Notes: generated by a model not told the origin, from the sequence alone. DNA of 64,000 bases from Bdellovibrionales bacterium GWA2_49_15 (GCA_001769855.1 MEPP01000032.1:1-64000), one strand, 5' to 3'. Shown: positions 33,503 to 42,586, numbered from the stretch's first letter. Numbers and translations: made by a program.

Positions 33503-34753
33503 ATGAATGCCCAGCTCATACGATTAATCTTCGCCATCGCGCTTTGTTTAGTCATCGCCAATACAAGTTTTGCTCATTATGAGGCCTTATACACGCCGGA
33601 AGGATCAGAGCTCCTCGACCTGCAGAAACCAACCTCCATTTTAATGGTAGGTCTGGGGAAGGCCCTCGCCAACCTACCCTTCGAAGCCGCCTACCTTAAG
33701 GCGCAGAAAATTCATGCCCTCTATCCTGAGCGCCAAATCGTTTTCTTCCGTCCAGATGATCTTCATGCCACTGGAAGTTTTGCCATGCTTAAAAAAACGT
33801 TGAAGGTCTATTTTCATTCCAGCAAGCATTTAAACAATCAGAAAATTGTTGAAAGGTTGTTGAATTTTGCCCAGATCGCAGAGCTTCATTACTTTGGTCA
33901 TTCCAATCCATGGCATCTGAATTATGACAAAGGCGAAAAGGAAAATAATTTTGGGCTGGAGAATTCAGAAAAGAGAACTCCGTTTGCCTCTAATTTTGAG
34001 GAGCTAAAAGATCACTTTACCAAGGATGCCTTTGTCAGTTTAAATGGCTGCAATGCCGGCTTCTATCTGGCGCCCTATCTCTCCCAAATATGGAATCTTC
34101 CGGTCTCGGCCGCCATGAGTGGAAGTAATTTTCAAAAGCTTCATACTGATGGAGAATTCTACACCCAAGAAGAGGGCAAGATGCCTGCCCTTCCTCATCT
34201 ACGGAGTTTCAAGGTTCTTCAGGGCAAGGCCGTGCGGTGCATGGAAGGAAAAGGAAGTTGCACGCGCATGAGACCGGCAGATTTGCATTACGGCGGTTAC
34301 TGGGGATTTTTCCAAACTCATCTCCCTTTTTACAAAACATTCTGCAACTTTGACGATGTGGAGAAATGTTTCAGAGGTCTGGCGCTTTCAATGATCAGCA
34401 ACCCAACCATCACGCCGCTCGATTTAAAATCCAGCCGTGAGGAATACGAGAGTGCGGTATTGGAATTTTTGTGTCCGAATTATAAAAATCGTTCTGATAC
34501 GCTCAAATGCCGCCGCAATTTAAAGCTAGCGGCGTTTCAAAAAAGAACGTTCAACCCACTCCCAAAAGAAGTGCAAATTCAGTGCGATCTGAAAGGATGT
34601 AACTTTCAAAAAATATTATGCCTTTGGGGACAAAATACCGGGCGGGCCATCGGACATTCATGTCGAATCATTTTTGATAGAGACGCGAACTCCGACTCCT
34701 CCACGATCGTTGATGAGTACGATCTTTATATGCAGGCCTTCAAGTACCTTTAA
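33503..34753 (+). CDS. Secreted protein with caspase-like (clan CD) motifs
   Basis: 416 residues with a signal peptide ('LIFAIALCLVIANTSFA'). The central part has an alpha/beta pattern and two motifs in clan-CD order: 'ELHYFGHS' with H133, and 'FVSLNGCNAGFYLAPYL' with C183. These resemble the catalytic His (hhhhhGH) and Cys (hhhNGCxxG) of caspase/CHAT/gingipain-like peptidases. The C-terminal third is Cys-rich (CMEGKGSC, CNFDDVEKC, CPNYKNRSDTLKC), likely disulfide-bonded. Peptidase activity is inferred from motifs alone. Confidence 0.6.
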   Translation: MNAQLIRLIFAIALCLVIANTSFAHYEALYTPEGSELLDLQKPTSILMVGLGKALANLPFEAAYLKAQKIHALYPERQIVFFRPDDLHATGSFAMLKKTLKVYFHSSKHLNNQKIVERLLNFAQIAELHYFGHSNPWHLNYDKGEKENNFGLENSEKRTPFASNFEELKDHFTKDAFVSLNGCNAGFYLAPYLSQIWNLPVSAAMSGSNFQKLHTDGEFYTQEEGKMPALPHLRSFKVLQGKAVRCMEGKGSCTRMRPADLHYGGYWGFFQTHLPFYKTFCNFDDVEKCFRGLALSMISNPTITPLDLKSSREEYESAVLEFLCPNYKNRSDTLKCRRNLKLAAFQKRTFNPLPKEVQIQCDLKGCNFQKILCLWGQNTGRAIGHSCRIIFDRDANSDSSTIVDEYDLYMQAFKYL

Positions 34754-34919
34754 AACCAGAGCACTCCCCTGGCACTTTTTTCAACAGCATCTTTTTTTTT
34801 AAACACATTTACCGGCCCTTTGCCCGCCCAACCCCTCGAAATGTTGGTCCCCCAGTGGCATGGAACTTGAAGTAAAATCTAAGTTTGGGAGTTGTTGAAA
34901 AAGGGTCTACTAGGATCGA

Positions 34920-36866
34920 ATGAAGCACTTTGATGTTGTCGTCTTTCTGTTTGTGGTGTTGTTTTCGTCTGTGACATTTTCGAACGACAATGGCACCCCG
35001 GCCGTGGTGCGCCTGACCGATGATCTTGCACCGATCACACACCTATCCAGCGCGGAGACAAAAGATCTCGCGCAGGCGCTTTCTAGTGAGAAGGGTAATT
35101 GCCCCACTGACCGCCCGGTTCGTGATTCCGCCGATAATTTCCATCTTGATATTGAGTTTCGCACCTATATGGTTAGCGGGTTTGCCCGTGAGGGAGAAAG
35201 AACGACTTACTCGAATGCCAGCTTCGATGATCAATTGCAAAGAGCGGTGAAAAGCGCCCATTCTCACGGTGCGCTTGCCGGGAAATCGCTCTCTGCATCC
35301 CTGCAGAGTATGATCAAGCGCTTAACTTCAAAGGGCCAACATTTATCGGAAGATCAAAAGAAAGAACTTCTCGATGTTCTTCTCAGAGATCGCATCGTTC
35401 GTGCCGATCCCTCCCAGCGCCCGGCCCTCTATCGCGAAGCGGGCAAGCTTATGAGCTTCGAGGATCAAATCGCCTTTGTCGCCAAGCTCGGGGGCGAGAT
35501 GTCGAGCAACTATGATGATGCCCGTGCCGATGAAGGAATTGGGGCCACCAACATTCCCACCTGCGATCAGGTCCTATCCGCCCTGGGAACCGATAAAAAG
35601 GTGGGAGTCTGCCGAGACATTCATATGTGTATGGGCCAAGTTCTCTCTGACATGGGCAATGAGGGACACGTTTACGGAATAAGTTTTGCCTCCCCAGGAA
35701 ACTATCACGTGACTTTGGTTGCCACCGATCCTCGCAATCCCGATCGAGTTCACAAGATTAACTATAACGAGCATGGCAGCTCTGACCTTCAGGACGTTGC
35801 TGCTTTAGCGCAGGATCATACAATTCCCGATGTTGGAATTTCCTACCGTCTTTGGAAACCGAGCGGTAATGGCCGAGGCGAAATGGTGGCCGCCTTACCT
35901 TCACAGCTTGGCCTGGTTTTAAATGAGATGACCGGCGGAGTGAATACCCGTGATTTTGATCCTACCATTCGTCAGGATTATGGTCTGGTCTCTGCTAGTG
36001 CCGGCGCCGGACCTTGGAACGGGCGTGTTTTTAGCGCCACCCTTGCCAACGGAGATCGAGTTTTAGGCGTGGCGACTCATGTGAGGTGGAACAAAACCGC
36101 TGCCCCTAAGCGCGGTGAAATCTTTGACGGTCTCTCCCATCACGGAAGTATTGGTCTGGCCTTCGCCCATCGGATGATGGAGCGACCCAACGGTGGCGAG
36201 ATGGCGCCGATGACGATCAATACTATTTATCTGAATGTGCAAGACAGAGTGTCCGCGCCCATCCGCTTATCCAATAATTTCGTTATAGAACCGAATGCCG
36301 GATATCGAATCCAGGGTGCTTTTCTTGAAGGGGGCTTCGCCGAGGAGCGAGGCAAAACTGGAGATGGCGATGTGGCCCTATCCCTTGGTGGAACGGCGAC
36401 CTTGGCCAGTGGCAATGAACGATCTTTTTTGCGACTTGCCGCTGGAACCCAGCTAACCTTAGGCCTGGCCGATATCCGTGGGCTCTCTTCATCTGCCGTG
36501 ACCGTTGTGCCCAATCATACTTTTATTTCCTTGGAAGGAGAGCAGCTTGCCTCGGCCGAGGTCAGATTAAATGCCCGCTTCCTCTACGTTTTCAGAGAAT
36601 ATGGCGATACCTTTCAGGCCACCACAGGTGCCGTCATCGATTCCTCACGGGGAAGAACAGCGCTCAATCTTGGCTTTATTACTCCCGTTGGACCGGCCAA
36701 CGGTTTTATGCCAGGAGGGTCCAGTCCCTCGCTTCTGATTGGACTCAACCACTCTGTTCTTACTGATGATGGTGACCGCAGTATTCTCGATATCAGTACC
36801 ACCTATACTCAGAGATTAAATGACGGTCGATTTATGTTTAATACCGGTCTTGCCGTTCATTTTTGA
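34920..36866 (+). CDS. Exported transglutaminase-like domain fused to an outer-membrane beta-barrel
   Basis: 648 residues: signal peptide ('VVVFLFVVLFSSVTFS'), a helical region, then 'KKVGVCRDIHMCMGQVLSD' (C231) and 'GNYHVTLVATDP' (H263, D270). These supply the Cys-His-Asp order and spacing of the transglutaminase/papain-like fold. From about 380 to the end the chain turns into alternating strands ('GPWNGRVFSATLANGDRV', 'LTLGLADIRGL', 'FMFNTGLAVHF'), ending in Phe like an outer-membrane barrel. An enzyme domain N-terminal to its own barrel suggests periplasmic activity or display. No relative is known to me. Confidence 0.7.
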   Translation: MKHFDVVVFLFVVLFSSVTFSNDNGTPAVVRLTDDLAPITHLSSAETKDLAQALSSEKGNCPTDRPVRDSADNFHLDIEFRTYMVSGFAREGERTTYSNASFDDQLQRAVKSAHSHGALAGKSLSASLQSMIKRLTSKGQHLSEDQKKELLDVLLRDRIVRADPSQRPALYREAGKLMSFEDQIAFVAKLGGEMSSNYDDARADEGIGATNIPTCDQVLSALGTDKKVGVCRDIHMCMGQVLSDMGNEGHVYGISFASPGNYHVTLVATDPRNPDRVHKINYNEHGSSDLQDVAALAQDHTIPDVGISYRLWKPSGNGRGEMVAALPSQLGLVLNEMTGGVNTRDFDPTIRQDYGLVSASAGAGPWNGRVFSATLANGDRVLGVATHVRWNKTAAPKRGEIFDGLSHHGSIGLAFAHRMMERPNGGEMAPMTINTIYLNVQDRVSAPIRLSNNFVIEPNAGYRIQGAFLEGGFAEERGKTGDGDVALSLGGTATLASGNERSFLRLAAGTQLTLGLADIRGLSSSAVTVVPNHTFISLEGEQLASAEVRLNARFLYVFREYGDTFQATTGAVIDSSRGRTALNLGFITPVGPANGFMPGGSSPSLLIGLNHSVLTDDGDRSILDISTTYTQRLNDGRFMFNTGLAVHF

Positions 36867-36998
36867 AATCGGTCGGGATGCTACAGTTTTTGATGCATTA
36901 CATTTTTTCAACCTTCTATGTTTTCTGACCCTTCATTTGATAAATTGATTCCCAAGTCTTGCAATGAGACAGAATTACGCAAAAATAGGAATCGTAAA

Positions 36999-37463
36999 AT
37001 GGCTCAAAAACGAATTATAGTCGTGGAAAATCAGGCGGAGATCGCGCTGAACATCAAAACAGAATTAACAAAGTTTGGGCACGATGTTCCTGCTATTGTC
37101 GCGAGTGGCGAAGAAGCAGTCTTGGCTGCGTTGCGGCTAAAACCTGATCTTATTTTGATGGCCCTCACTCAGGAAGAAGAGATACGTGGATTAGAGGTCG
37201 CTATCTTAATTAATAAAGTTCTCACTATTCCCGTCATTTTTCTCATGGCCCACGCCGACAACAAGATAGACAAGCTGGAGCAAAAAAACGGCACCTATAG
37301 CTTTCTACATGGACCATACAATGCACAAGACCTCATGAGCACGATCGAAAATGCCTCTCAGCGGCTCGAAGATATGGATGAAATTCGTCGCTTAAATCAA
37401 GATCTACAGCTCCTGATTGAAAAAATAGAAAAATTGCGCATCCCTCTTCCAATCTGCCTGTGA
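36999..37463 (+). CDS. Pseudo-receiver domain protein
   Basis: I start at the Met in 'MAQKRIIVVENQ', which has AGGA upstream; the longer frame has no SD. The 154-residue product follows a receiver fold closely. The acidic pair is EN, the phosphoacceptor position is Ala ('PDLILMALTQEEE'), and the conserved Lys-Pro is replaced by 'HGPYN'. It therefore cannot be phosphorylated in the usual way. A helical tail of ~35 residues may dimerise. It probably works as a protein-binding module; the partner is unknown. Confidence 0.75.
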   Translation: MAQKRIIVVENQAEIALNIKTELTKFGHDVPAIVASGEEAVLAALRLKPDLILMALTQEEEIRGLEVAILINKVLTIPVIFLMAHADNKIDKLEQKNGTYSFLHGPYNAQDLMSTIENASQRLEDMDEIRRLNQDLQLLIEKIEKLRIPLPICL

Positions 37464-37489
37464 AAGAGGGAAAGAGGTGCCGGAAAGAG

Positions 37490-37540
37490 GTGCCAGGTCC
37501 TTTTCGTTAAACCACTGTGTTAACGAAATGGACCTGGCAC
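37490..37540. repeat. REP-like palindrome, GTGCCAGG family copy 2
   Basis: Same 51-bp element as at 30.8 kb: arms GTGCCAGGTCC/GGACCTGGCAC, then CGTTAA and TTAACG around a central CCACTGTG. It sits between the pseudo-receiver gene and the convergent lipoprotein gene. Confidence 0.85.
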
Positions 37541-37551
37541 CTACAAGGAAG

Positions 37552-38079
37552 TTAGAAGTCGTTTGTATTACAGGCACCGAGGCGATTGCCCTCTTGAGTG
37601 CTTAGGCCATGTTCCCAGCCTTGACGAGCAACGCACAAGGTTCTTGCCTTGTTGCTATCGCCGCTTGGCAGGTGGCAAACCAAAACTTTCTGATCAGCTT
37701 CGCCACAGATGTAGCTAAACTCTTGACCAGGATTTTCTTCATCCTCGAACTCGTCCTCAAGAACAACGCCTGAGTCGGTTGTACCACCGCTCCCCCCTGA
37801 ACCCTCCCCATTGCCAACGGAGTCTGTGGTGGGAGACAGAACAGGTACACAGCTCAGGTAGTTAAGGTCCGCATCGTGCAAAACCTGGCACCCGCTTTGC
37901 GCCTCACAGGTTGCGGCGGGATCAGTATTTTTGCTAGTGTCCACTTCACAGTAGTTCGTGCGGTTGGCCTTCACGATGGCCTCGAGAAATTCCTTTTCAT
38001 AAAAACCTTCTTCGGGCGTACAACCGGTCACGATGATCACAAGAAAGAGCGAGAGAACCAAACAGAATTGCGTCTTCAT
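37552..38079 (-). CDS. Cys-rich lipoprotein with acidic Gly/Ser linker
   Basis: 175 residues with lipobox VTGC ('LVIIVTGC'). Six or more cysteines in the first domain ('NRTNYCEVDTS', 'AATCEAQSGCQVLHDADLNYLSC') suggest a small disulfide domain. A Gly/Ser/Asp-rich linker (about 83-118) follows, then a C-terminal module with 'VLVCHLPSGDSNKARTLC' and 'GWEHG', a CH-P-x-G motif that recurs in secreted proteins. Function unknown. Confidence 0.75.
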   Translation of the reverse strand: MKTQFCLVLSLFLVIIVTGCTPEEGFYEKEFLEAIVKANRTNYCEVDTSKNTDPAATCEAQSGCQVLHDADLNYLSCVPVLSPTTDSVGNGEGSGGSGGTTDSGVVLEDEFEDEENPGQEFSYICGEADQKVLVCHLPSGDSNKARTLCVARQGWEHGLSTQEGNRLGACNTNDF

Positions 38080-38406
38080 TTTTCAACTCCTTACCTCACA
38101 ACGAAGGTGCGAGGCAGGTGTTCAGCACAACGTTAACAGACGTACAACACGGCCAGATTTGCTGGTTACAACTTAAACATTCTCCTTTGATTTGGATTTG
38201 GAATCGTTAGATTAATATTGTAGCAATTATGAAGGCAAAACCAAGTGGCCACCGCGACTTAGACATTTTTGAGAACAAAAATAATTTGAAATCCCAAACC
38301 TTTCAACAAGCTGAAGGCCCCTCATCTTGGAAGAATTCTGCCTCAAGGAATGGGCACTTTTTCAGGGGCCAAAATAAATTTGCCAACTTTTCGCGCAGGT
38401 CAGCTC
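38080..38406. other. Intergenic region
   Basis: About 330 bases with no supported gene. A 62-codon ATG frame on the plus strand overlaps the 3' end of the thioesterase gene and lacks a ribosome-binding site. Two 7-bp GGCCCCT/AGGGGCC elements lie about 40 bases apart and could form a weak hairpin. Confidence 0.4.
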
Positions 38407-38844
38407 TCAGTTTTTAGGCAGAACAGAAAGTAAGAGCCTTGCGCAACAGACGATCTGCTTTAACTCGTTGATGATCGAGACATCCCAGAGCTGGGTTCTC
38501 TTGCCCTTGTGGATGAGGGTTGCTGTTCCGGTCACAACCCCCTCGGTCACGGGGCGTAGATAGTTCGCACTTAAATTCATCCCCACGGCGATTTCTTTTT
38601 TAAAATCAATGGTCATGTTGCCCGCGATACTTCCCAACGTCTCGGCCAGGGAGCAAAGTGCGCCTCCGTGAAGCACCCCAAAAGGTCTTTGGGTTCGCTG
38701 ATCGACAGGCATGGTTCCGGTCAGAAAATCCTCACCTCTTTCTGTGATTTCGATTCCGAGATGTTCGATCATGGTATGCTGATTAAAAGAGTTTAACTGT
38801 TTTAAATCGATATCGTTGTGCCAAATACTGGTTGAATTCGTCAT
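38407..38844 (-). CDS. PaaI/YdiI-type hotdog thioesterase
   Basis: 145 residues with a hotdog fold. 'RPFGVLHGGALCSLAETLGSIAG' is the core of the PaaI/MenI (YdiI-like) family: the Gly-Gly and the Glu at the end of the helix are active-site elements. 'NLSANYLRPVTEGVVTG' fits the second strand region. It should hydrolyse acyl- or aroyl-CoA thioesters, possibly DHNA-CoA; no menaquinone genes are nearby, so the substrate is open. Confidence 0.9.
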   Translation of the reverse strand: MTNSTSIWHNDIDLKQLNSFNQHTMIEHLGIEITERGEDFLTGTMPVDQRTQRPFGVLHGGALCSLAETLGSIAGNMTIDFKKEIAVGMNLSANYLRPVTEGVVTGTATLIHKGKRTQLWDVSIINELKQIVCCARLLLSVLPKN

Positions 38845-38992
38845 AAAAATGTTTAAACCTCACAGTTGCCTTGAAGATTATAATCGCGAGTGATGCTGAC
38901 TGGCGAGAAAATCATCTTTCCCTATCCTAGAAATGCCATTTTGATTGAAGGCGTGCTAGAATATCTTCGCAACTAAAAATTTTCGGTAAATT

Positions 38993-39616
38993 ATGTGGAA
39001 TACCTTCTTGCTCTTTTTCTTCACCGTCGCATCATCACAGGCACTTGCAACCGCCAACAAAATTCTCCAGTTCGATGGTTATGCCTTCTATGATGGTGAA
39101 AGATTAAAGGAGCAAAAAGAGATCAAAGTCGGTGGACTGCTTGAGGCGAAGGGAGATATTTCCTCTATCGACGTTCTTTTCAGAGGAGTCCCGCTCAGGC
39201 TTGTGAGTGGCAAGCTCTCAGTGGAAAAGTCCTTTGTTAAATCCAGCAAGGGGCAAAGGGATGGGCTTCGCGTACTCACAGGCAAAGCATTCTTTTACGT
39301 CGATAGAAAGAACCATGATGGTCAACTTGTGATCAAAACGCCTCTTTGCAACTTTTATCCCAAAGGCGTAGATGCCACCGTCCCCACTATCTTCGTTATC
39401 AACGTCTACCAGAGTCAGGTTGATATTTATGTTCATCAGGGAGTTATTGACGTCACCATCCCTAAGATTAAAAAATTAAAACTGAAGATTTCGGAGAGGC
39501 AAACGTGGGAGTATAGCTCGGGCCCCCCCCCTCCCCCGGTTCCCTTCAGCGATGATAGAAAAGTAAAAAAAATGCTACCGGTCTTCGAAGCCTTGAAGAA
39601 AAATATATCAGGATAG
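38993..39616 (+). CDS. Secreted FecR-like protein
   Basis: 207 residues with a signal peptide ('LLFFFTVASSQALA'). The beta-rich core ('LEAKGDISSIDVLFRG', 'LVIKTPLCNFYPKG', 'TIFVINVYQSQVDIYVHQG') has the shape of a FecR domain: an exported sheet that ends in a repeated hxVxhxxG motif. No transmembrane anti-sigma part is attached, so it is not a canonical FecR regulator. A Pro run (GPPPPPVP) and a Lys-rich tail follow. The next gene starts 14 bases later, suggesting an operon. Confidence 0.6.
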   Translation: MWNTFLLFFFTVASSQALATANKILQFDGYAFYDGERLKEQKEIKVGGLLEAKGDISSIDVLFRGVPLRLVSGKLSVEKSFVKSSKGQRDGLRVLTGKAFFYVDRKNHDGQLVIKTPLCNFYPKGVDATVPTIFVINVYQSQVDIYVHQGVIDVTIPKIKKLKLKISERQTWEYSSGPPPPPVPFSDDRKVKKMLPVFEALKKNISG

Positions 39617-39630
39617 CGAGGATTTGAAAC

Positions 39631-40575
39631 ATGAAAATATTTATTTTCTCTTTTCTGATCTTGGTGTTGAGTGCGGCAAATAAAATGGCGCTGGCACAAA
39701 CAACAGAGGGCCCCACGGATTATGTCCGATGCCCTTTCGAAATTTCCGCCCTTGATCCCGACACCCAACGCATGATTGAAGAATTGCGCAGCCGAATTCC
39801 CCTTACAGCAGGTCCCGATGATATTGCTCTCGATAACGGCTCCGTATTGGATCAGTCTTGCTTCACGGGCGAATTATCGGGCCGAAGGGCGGAGCTCACT
39901 CGCATCCTGCGGGAAAGTGTCGAGCAAGCGCAGATAAGACTGCGCCAGTGTGCCCGCAACTTTGGTCTTTGGGAACCCTCGGAGGCCTCGGATGCCTTAG
40001 ACCGAACTCGCATAAATTGCTTTGTCGCCGGCTCCCCACTCACCGCAGGGGCCATGGATCGGGTCAATCGATGCAGTGTGGGAGACCCGCGTTTTTCCGC
40101 CCGGGCGGTGGGGCGCTATTCATTAAGCATGGCGGTTTTTCCCGAAACGCCAACCAATCCTAAAGACCAGACAATCTTTACAGCTTCAGTGGATGAGAAT
40201 GCCTCCTTTATTGCCCATGAGGCCATGCATGTCCTGGCCGCCAATAACACAAGCTGGCACAATGATCCGAGAACTCATTCCTCAACAGGGTGTGCAAATT
40301 CAATTTTTGAAGACCGTATCTATTTTTTGCAAGCGGTCTGTTTTCCCGATTCAAATTACGGACGCCTCATGCGTGATCCCACCGATGGAATTTTGAACTG
40401 CCCGCAAGTTTGTCAGAACGCCCTTACCCACGTGGATGCCGCCACCATTGAAATCTTTACTCCGGTGGAAAGGCCTGATGCTACAGGAATTTTTGGGCCT
40501 AGCTTAGTCGCCATCCCTTATGGGCGCGATCGGGCCCCCGGTATTTGCCAAAGAATCAGAGACGATGCACTTTAG
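39631..40575 (+). CDS. Secreted HExxH metallopeptidase-like protein
   Basis: 314 residues with a signal peptide ('FLILVLSAANKMALA'). 'ASFIAHEAMHVLAANNTSWH' contains the zinc-binding motif HEAMH (196-200) with E197 as base. H210 or an acidic residue in 'SIFEDRIYF' is a candidate third ligand. About ten cysteines in the mature chain suggest a disulfide-rich exoprotein. It shares an operon with the FecR-like protein. A zincin protease is the leading interpretation; the family is not identified. Confidence 0.68.
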   Translation: MKIFIFSFLILVLSAANKMALAQTTEGPTDYVRCPFEISALDPDTQRMIEELRSRIPLTAGPDDIALDNGSVLDQSCFTGELSGRRAELTRILRESVEQAQIRLRQCARNFGLWEPSEASDALDRTRINCFVAGSPLTAGAMDRVNRCSVGDPRFSARAVGRYSLSMAVFPETPTNPKDQTIFTASVDENASFIAHEAMHVLAANNTSWHNDPRTHSSTGCANSIFEDRIYFLQAVCFPDSNYGRLMRDPTDGILNCPQVCQNALTHVDAATIEIFTPVERPDATGIFGPSLVAIPYGRDRAPGICQRIRDDAL

Positions 40576-40727
40576 AAGAGTTCTCGAAGGTCTGTTGACT
40601 TTTTTATTTTAGAAAGCTAATTTACATCCCCTCTAAAAAAACGCCGGACCAGCTCCACCTTTGCGCTTCGGCCTCTGTTTTAGAAATAACTGTCCATTCT
40701 TTAAATTTCTAAATCGAGGAGGCGTCC

Positions 40728-41999
40728 ATGAGTGTTCGTCAGTCTTGTCATGCTATTGATTTCGGAACTTCCAACTCCTTGCTCGCCCATGTTTCAGCGG
40801 AAAAAAATATTCGCATTCTCCCGCTCGAACCCGACGGCAATCCCATGCTCCGCTCTCTGATTTACACGCCATCCCGCGACCATTGGTATTATGGCCAAGA
40901 GGCGGTGAGCCAGTATCGCGAGCAGGGAGGAGAAGGGCGTTTTTTTAAGTCGGTGAAAAAGTTTCTTCCCGAGCCCGGTTACACCGGGACCGTCATCCAT
41001 GAGCGAAAATTTAAAATTGAAGAGCTGGTCGCCACCATCTTGCGGGTCATGCGTGAGCGCGCCAACCTGCAGACAGGAGAAGAAGTGACGGATGTCGTCC
41101 TTGGGAGACCGGCGCTTTACTCTTTGGATCAGGAACTTGATCGCTTGGCGGAAGAACGCATGCGACGGGCGGCGTGCTTGGCGGGCTATCGAAATGTGCG
41201 CTTTTGCCCGGAACCGCTGGCCGCCGGCCTTGATTTCAAGGGAGAAAACCAGGGCCAGCGCCTCGTCCTGGTATGCGATTTTGGCGGTGGCACCTCTGAC
41301 TTCACGCTGCTACGTTTGCACCCGGGCGAGTATGCCCCGGAGGACGTGCTGGGTTTGAGTGGCATTTTTCTCGCAGGGGATGCGCTCGATGGCCTAATCA
41401 TGCTCGAGTCGATCGCGCCCCACTTCGGCAAGAACGTCAGCTACCGGCTTCCCATGTCCAACAATCTGATCACTTTTCCGCGCGGCCTCCTGGTAAAACT
41501 GTGCTCGCCCGCGCATATCACACATTTAAAGGAAAGAGACACCTGGGAGTTTTTAAAAGAGATTCGCACTTGGAGCGTCACCGGCCAAGATAAACGACGC
41601 ATCGATCAGCTATTCTCGTTGGTCGAGCGCCAGCTCGGTTGGCCTCTGTTTGGTGAAATCGAGCGGGTCAAAATCGCCCTGGGTTCCAATGATGAAGTGT
41701 CCTTCGAATTTTTAGCCCCAGAAATCGAGATCAAAGAAAATTTGCGGCGAGCTGAGTTTTTCCACCAGGCGGCAGCGACCGTCGATCGGATCATGGATAC
41801 CATGATGGAGGTCTTCCGCCAGTCCGGCACTGATCCGTCTCAGGTGGACGAAATCTGCCTCACCGGTGGAACCGCCCAAAGCTCACTTCTGCGGGAACGT
41901 TTTATCCAGTTGTTTGGTGAGGCCAAGCTGAAGGAGCACAAGGTTTATCAATCAGTGGTGGCCGGATTAGGACGTTTCGCGATACGCGAATACCCTTGA
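40728..41999 (+). CDS. Hsp70-family ATPase, YegD-like
   Basis: 423 residues covering an actin/Hsp70 nucleotide-binding domain with no substrate-binding lid: 'CHAIDFGTSNSLLAHV' (phosphate 1), 'DVVLGRPALYS', 'RLVLVCDFGGGTSDFTLLRL' (phosphate 2) and 'EICLTGGTAQSSLL' (adenosine motif). This is the arrangement of E. coli YegD, a DnaK paralogue lacking the C-terminal domain. Its function is not well defined. A strong RBS (GAGGAG) supports the start; the gene stands alone. Confidence 0.9.
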   Translation: MSVRQSCHAIDFGTSNSLLAHVSAEKNIRILPLEPDGNPMLRSLIYTPSRDHWYYGQEAVSQYREQGGEGRFFKSVKKFLPEPGYTGTVIHERKFKIEELVATILRVMRERANLQTGEEVTDVVLGRPALYSLDQELDRLAEERMRRAACLAGYRNVRFCPEPLAAGLDFKGENQGQRLVLVCDFGGGTSDFTLLRLHPGEYAPEDVLGLSGIFLAGDALDGLIMLESIAPHFGKNVSYRLPMSNNLITFPRGLLVKLCSPAHITHLKERDTWEFLKEIRTWSVTGQDKRRIDQLFSLVERQLGWPLFGEIERVKIALGSNDEVSFEFLAPEIEIKENLRRAEFFHQAAATVDRIMDTMMEVFRQSGTDPSQVDEICLTGGTAQSSLLRERFIQLFGEAKLKEHKVYQSVVAGLGRFAIREYP

Positions 42000-42002
42000 G
42001 TT

Positions 42003-42413
42003 TCAGGCCAGCTCTATTTTCAAAATTTGGGATAGTTTTTGCAAAAGTTTTTCTTTGCTAAAGGGTTTTTTTAAAATGTTGGATCCGATAACACCAAAGG
42101 CCATGGGATAATCCTCTTTTTCCAGGTTGCCGGAGATGAGCAAAAATTTCATGGTATCGCGCGTATTGGTATGGATAATCATATCAATGAAATGCACCCC
42201 ATCCGTTTTTCTGTCGGCATCAGTGGCCAAATGATGATCAACGATCATCAAGCTGACATTAACACTCTGGAGAATCTGTCGGGCCTCGGGAGTGGTTTGT
42301 TTCCAATAGACGTGATCAATTTTTTCAATATTGGACAAATATTTTTGAATGAGCACGCCCATATCGGGATCGTCATCGACCACTAAAATATTTATCTTTT
42401 CGGGTAAGTCCAT
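42003..42413 (-). CDS. Single-domain response regulator
   Basis: 136 residues, a receiver only: acidic triad in 'ILVVDDDPDMG', phosphoacceptor Asp in 'LMIVDHHLATDAD', switch Ser/Thr in 'LLISGNL' and Lys-Pro in 'LKKPFSKE'. A short insertion after the phosphoacceptor ('ATDADRKTDG') enlarges that loop. No output domain; it probably acts through protein contact. It is convergent with the YegD-like gene, with four bases between. Confidence 0.85.
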   Translation of the reverse strand: MDLPEKINILVVDDDPDMGVLIQKYLSNIEKIDHVYWKQTTPEARQILQSVNVSLMIVDHHLATDADRKTDGVHFIDMIIHTNTRDTMKFLLISGNLEKEDYPMAFGVIGSNILKKPFSKEKLLQKLSQILKIELA

Positions 42414-42586
42414 AAGAATGGAATCATAGCATATTTTTGCCTTAAATAAGTAATATTGTTAGTATTTGCCCAGAACCTTTTCCTCGCGATGACTATATTC
42501 ACGCCTCCTCACCTCGTTATCTCATTTCACTTCTTAATGCTTTATTTATCATAGTTTATTGAGTTCACTTTTTTGAAGGATATAAT

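Noticed and set aside
34775..34905. CTTTTTTCAACA and TGTTGAAAAAG about 100 bp apart
   Set aside because: An 11-bp inverted pair at that distance in AT-rich DNA is weak evidence for an element; a half GTGCCAGG site nearby is interesting but has no partner.
38229..38417. 62-codon plus-strand ORF
   Set aside because: No SD, low-complexity composition, and it overlaps the end of the thioesterase gene on the other strand.
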